Assembly: GCA_002297505.1 (NCBI GenBank)
Contig: DBLQ01000036.1
Location: forward strand, 12,582 to 36,777
Source of the DNA: Flavobacteriales bacterium UBA720
GTDB taxonomy: Bacteria; Bacteroidota; Bacteroidia; Flavobacteriales; Weeksellaceae
Direction of reading: 5' to 3'
DNA: 24,196 bases
The notes below the pieces were generated by a model. It made no database searches and was not told the origin of the DNA. It worked only from the letters and a program-made list of their open reading frames with translations. Made by a program: the position numbers and the translations under genes. Position 1 is the stretch's first letter; each line of letters opens with the position of its first letter. Positions 21,591 to 24,196 of this stretch are shown here, in pieces.

Positions 21591-24035
21591 TTACTGCGCT
21601 GTAACTCTCACCAGATCTGCAAAAACGCCGGCGGCGGTAACTTCAGCGCCTGCGCCAGGACCTTTTACGACCAACGGCGTATTTCTGTATCTGGAAGTTG
21701 TGAATGAGATGATATTGTCACTTCCCGACAAGCCAAAAAACGGATGACTGGCATCGACCATCTGAACTTCGATTTTGATCTTTCCATCTTCCAGAACACC
21801 AATCAATCTCAGTTTTTTGCCAGAACCTTCCGCTTCGTTTTTGAAAGATGAAAAGTAAGCTTCGTGTTTTGCCAACTCGTCGTAGAATTCCGGAATTGAT
21901 TCCGCTTTGAGACAAGCTTCGGGAAGAAAATCCTTGATCTGGACATCGGACATTTCCAAGGGCAGTCCGATCTCTCTTCCCAGAATCAGCATTTTTCTGG
22001 AGAAGTCCATTCCATTCAGATCATCCCTCGGGTCTGGTTCTGTATAACCCAATTCCTGAGCGGTTTTTACAACTTCTGCAAAGGTTTTGTTTCCGACATA
22101 ATTATTGAAAATGTAAGAAATCGTTCCTGATAAAATGGCTTCGATTTTCAGAATTTCGTCACCTGAAATCCACATATCATTTAATGTTTTGATTATGGGA
22201 AGACCTGCGCCGACATTGGTTTCGTAGAAGAAATTCACATTATTCTTTTTGGCCAATCTTTTGAATTGGTTGTACTGCTCAAACGATGATGAATTACCTT
22301 TTTTGTTACAGGCAACAATTGAGACATTGTTTTTGAACAAATCAGGATAATGCCTGACAACTTCCTCGCTGGAAGTATTATCAACGAAAACTAAATTAGG
22401 TAAATTTTTACTGGAAATAGAATCTATAAATGACTTTAAATCTGACTCTTGTAAATTTGTTATAAAGTTATCATTTAAATCAAAAATCGATTGCTGATCA
22501 TCAAATAATTTCATTTTGCGGCTATTGATAATTCCCACCACATTGATTTTGATCTGATGATTTTCTGCGAGATTGTTCTTTTCCCTTTCCAACTGTCGGA
22601 ACAATTCTTTGCCAATATTTCCGGTTCCAGCAAACATCACATTGAAAGTTTTTACAGGCGAAAGCAACAGCGAATCGTGGACAACATTCAAAGCTTTGGA
22701 GAGTTCAGTTTTCTCAATCACCGCAGAAATATTGAGCTCCGATGAACCTTGCGCAATCGCAATAATATTGATTCCGTTTCTGCCTAAAGCGCTGAAAAAT
22801 TTCCCGCTGATTCCGCGTGTTTTTTTCATATTCTCGCCGACCACGGAAATGATGCTGAGTTCATCATCAAACTGCGGTTCATCGATGATACTGGCATTCA
22901 GTTCAAAATCAAATTCTTCATAAATTGCTTTTCTCGTTTGTTTCTGGTCGTCCAAATTAACCACAAACGAGATGCTGTGTTCCGAACTGGCTTGGGTAAT
23001 GAGGATCACATTGACATCAAATTTGGCCAATGCATTGAACAATCTTCCGCTGAAACCCTTCATCCCAATCATTCCGTTTCCGGTGATATTGATGAGACAA
23101 GTTTTCTCGATAGACACGATTCCTTTGATTAAGCCTTTAGAAACTTCAGATTTATGATGAATCAAAGTTCCCGGATTTTCCGGTTTGAAAGTATTTTTGA
23201 TATAAATCGGGATTTGACTTTCGATTGCCGGAATCATTGTTGGCGGATAAATCACTTTGGCGCCGAAATACGACATTTCCATGGCTTCCTGATAACTGAG
23301 TTCTGGCTGTGAAAAAGCATTTTTTACCAATCTCGGATCAGCGGTGAGAAACCCATCAACATCGGTCCAGATTTGGATTTCAGAGGCTTTTAAACCGGAC
23401 GCTAAAATCGCTGCCGTATAATCTGAACCTCCCCGGCCGAGCGTGGTGGCATCTTCATTTTCATCGGAAGCGATGAAACCTGTTACGACATAAATTTGAT
23501 TTTCGAGTGTCCAAGCTAAGAGATTGTCATTTGTTTTTTTGAAATTCACATTCGCATTTCCAAAATGAGAATCGGTTTTTATTAATGATCTTGCATCTTG
23601 AAAAACTGCTGGCCTATGGTCTGAATTGAGGAAAGTTGCGATGATTTTACTCGACATTTGTTCGCCGTAGGACAACAATCTGTCTTGGATTCTATTAGAC
23701 AATTCTGCCAAATTTTTGATGCTGAAAAGCAAATCTTCAATCTCGTTGAAACTCACTTTTACCATCATTAACAATGGATTCTGAGCCGTTCTGGGTAATA
23801 ATTCTGAGATGATCTGATAATGTTTTTCTTCCGCCAATTTCAGAATGTCAGAAAAATCATTTTGTTTCAAAGCCAGTTCCGAAGCGGAAATCAGCGCATC
23901 CGTAATTCCCGATAAAGCGGAGCAAACGACGATCAAAGGTTCGTTGGGTTTGAATTCTTTTTCTACGATCTGCCTGACGTTTTGTAAGGCTTCCACACTT
24001 CCGACTGATGTTCCACCGAATTTTAATATTTTCAT
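21591..24035 (-). CDS. thrA: Bifunctional aspartate kinase / homoserine dehydrogenase I
   Basis: 814 residues, fusing the first and third enzymes of the aspartate pathway (EC 2.7.2.4 and 1.1.1.3). The kinase domain starts with KFGGTSVGS (5-13) and has TTLGRGGSDYTA (197-208). Two ACT domains lie at about 313-380 and 394-455, containing LITQASSEHSISFVV and IAIAQGSSELNISAVI. These normally mediate threonine feedback inhibition. The dehydrogenase NAD(P) motif is GTGNIG at 470-475, with the catalytic region YTEPDPRDDLNGMD further on. Gene order thrA-thrB-thrC gives the whole branch to threonine apart from aspartate semialdehyde dehydrogenase. The upstream region (24036-24196) has no leader-peptide attenuator that I can see. 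Confidence 0.95.
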   Translation of the reverse strand: MKILKFGGTSVGSVEALQNVRQIVEKEFKPNEPLIVVCSALSGITDALISASELALKQNDFSDILKLAEEKHYQIISELLPRTAQNPLLMMVKVSFNEIEDLLFSIKNLAELSNRIQDRLLSYGEQMSSKIIATFLNSDHRPAVFQDARSLIKTDSHFGNANVNFKKTNDNLLAWTLENQIYVVTGFIASDENEDATTLGRGGSDYTAAILASGLKASEIQIWTDVDGFLTADPRLVKNAFSQPELSYQEAMEMSYFGAKVIYPPTMIPAIESQIPIYIKNTFKPENPGTLIHHKSEVSKGLIKGIVSIEKTCLINITGNGMIGMKGFSGRLFNALAKFDVNVILITQASSEHSISFVVNLDDQKQTRKAIYEEFDFELNASIIDEPQFDDELSIISVVGENMKKTRGISGKFFSALGRNGINIIAIAQGSSELNISAVIEKTELSKALNVVHDSLLLSPVKTFNVMFAGTGNIGKELFRQLEREKNNLAENHQIKINVVGIINSRKMKLFDDQQSIFDLNDNFITNLQESDLKSFIDSISSKNLPNLVFVDNTSSEEVVRHYPDLFKNNVSIVACNKKGNSSSFEQYNQFKRLAKKNNVNFFYETNVGAGLPIIKTLNDMWISGDEILKIEAILSGTISYIFNNYVGNKTFAEVVKTAQELGYTEPDPRDDLNGMDFSRKMLILGREIGLPLEMSDVQIKDFLPEACLKAESIPEFYDELAKHEAYFSSFKNEAEGSGKKLRLIGVLEDGKIKIEVQMVDASHPFFGLSGSDNIISFTTSRYRNTPLVVKGPGAGAEVTAAGVFADLVRVTAQ

Positions 24036-24094
24036 TTTTTAGTTTTTTTGTTGCTTTTAAGGAGCATACATTAAAATAATTATCATTTGCCACA

Positions 24095-24167
24095 AACAGG
24101 TCGCTCCTACGGAGCTTTAAAATTGTTTGTGTTTTTCTCTATTAACAGGTCGCTCCTACGGAGCTTT
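24095..24167. repeat. Two exact 24-bp direct repeats upstream of thrA
   Basis: 24095-24118 and 24144-24167 are identical, 49 bp apart start to start. Each contains the palindrome GCTCC-TAC-GGAGC and ends in a T run on the + strand. More copies may lie beyond the window edge. Confidence 0.8.
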
Positions 24168-24196
24168 TTGTAAGATAACTTTTCATTGCTACTAAC

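Noticed and set aside
23857..24093. Leader peptide or overlapping ORF upstream of thrA for attenuation
   Set aside because: The frame has no run of Thr or Ile codons, does not stop before thrA and has no paired terminator/antiterminator.
24095..24167. Two direct repeats as a possible CRISPR array
   Set aside because: Only two copies, a 24-bp unit with a 25-bp AT-rich spacer, an internal palindrome and no cas genes. An interspersed repeat or operator pair is more likely.

Overview
The window is a piece of chromosome from a member of the Bacteroidota, most likely a Chryseobacterium-type flavobacterium (Weeksellaceae). Evidence for this is the gene set (BatA/BatB von Willebrand operon with MoxR and DUF58, DUF4834, YfhO, DUF6263 lipoprotein, fused aspartokinase/homoserine dehydrogenase in a thrA-thrB-thrC operon), the A-rich ribosome-binding regions without clear Shine-Dalgarno sequences, and several -7 boxes of the Bacteroidota form TAnnTTTG. 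Nearly all genes are core housekeeping or conserved-hypothetical genes. No prophage, insertion sequence, CRISPR array, tRNA or rRNA was seen.

Layout. 1-1081 (+): the tail of an unrecognised gene, then a YoaK/DUF1275 membrane protein, closed by a bidirectional terminator. 1217-3516 (-): trxB and holA. 3525-6476 (+): a small HsdR-N nuclease-fold protein whose ATG lies 8 bp from that of holA, then a large AsmA-like protein. 6500-11613 (-): a five-gene operon read moxR > DUF58 > BatD-like > batA > batB, a membrane/periplasm-facing module tied in other bacteria to stress or aerotolerance. 11803-17946 (+): DinB-like protein, small secreted protein, rlmB, DUF6263 lipoprotein, DUF4834 protein, YfhO. 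18031-18549 (+): an AT-rich GNAT acetyltransferase gene between two almost identical terminators. 18583-18852 (-): rpsO. 19095-24035 (-): the threonine operon thrA, thrB, thrC, converting aspartate to threonine.

The most interesting material is between the genes. At least eight intergenic sites hold degenerate 7-bp-period arrays (core TGAT, GTT or GAT at exact 7-bp steps). At four of them a left array on the + strand faces a matching array on the - strand, forming large inverted repeats inside operons (moxR/DUF58, thrA/thrB, thrB/thrC) or between separately spaced genes (trxB/holA). I know of no description of these in flavobacteria; the closest analogy is the heptanucleotide STRR repeats of heterocystous cyanobacteria. 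Two copies of a second palindromic family (TGTCATTC...GAATCT) occur; one is translated as part of the N-terminus of the BatD-like protein. A third, larger structured repeat lies upstream of the DUF6263 lipoprotein gene, and a 24-bp direct repeat pair lies upstream of thrA.
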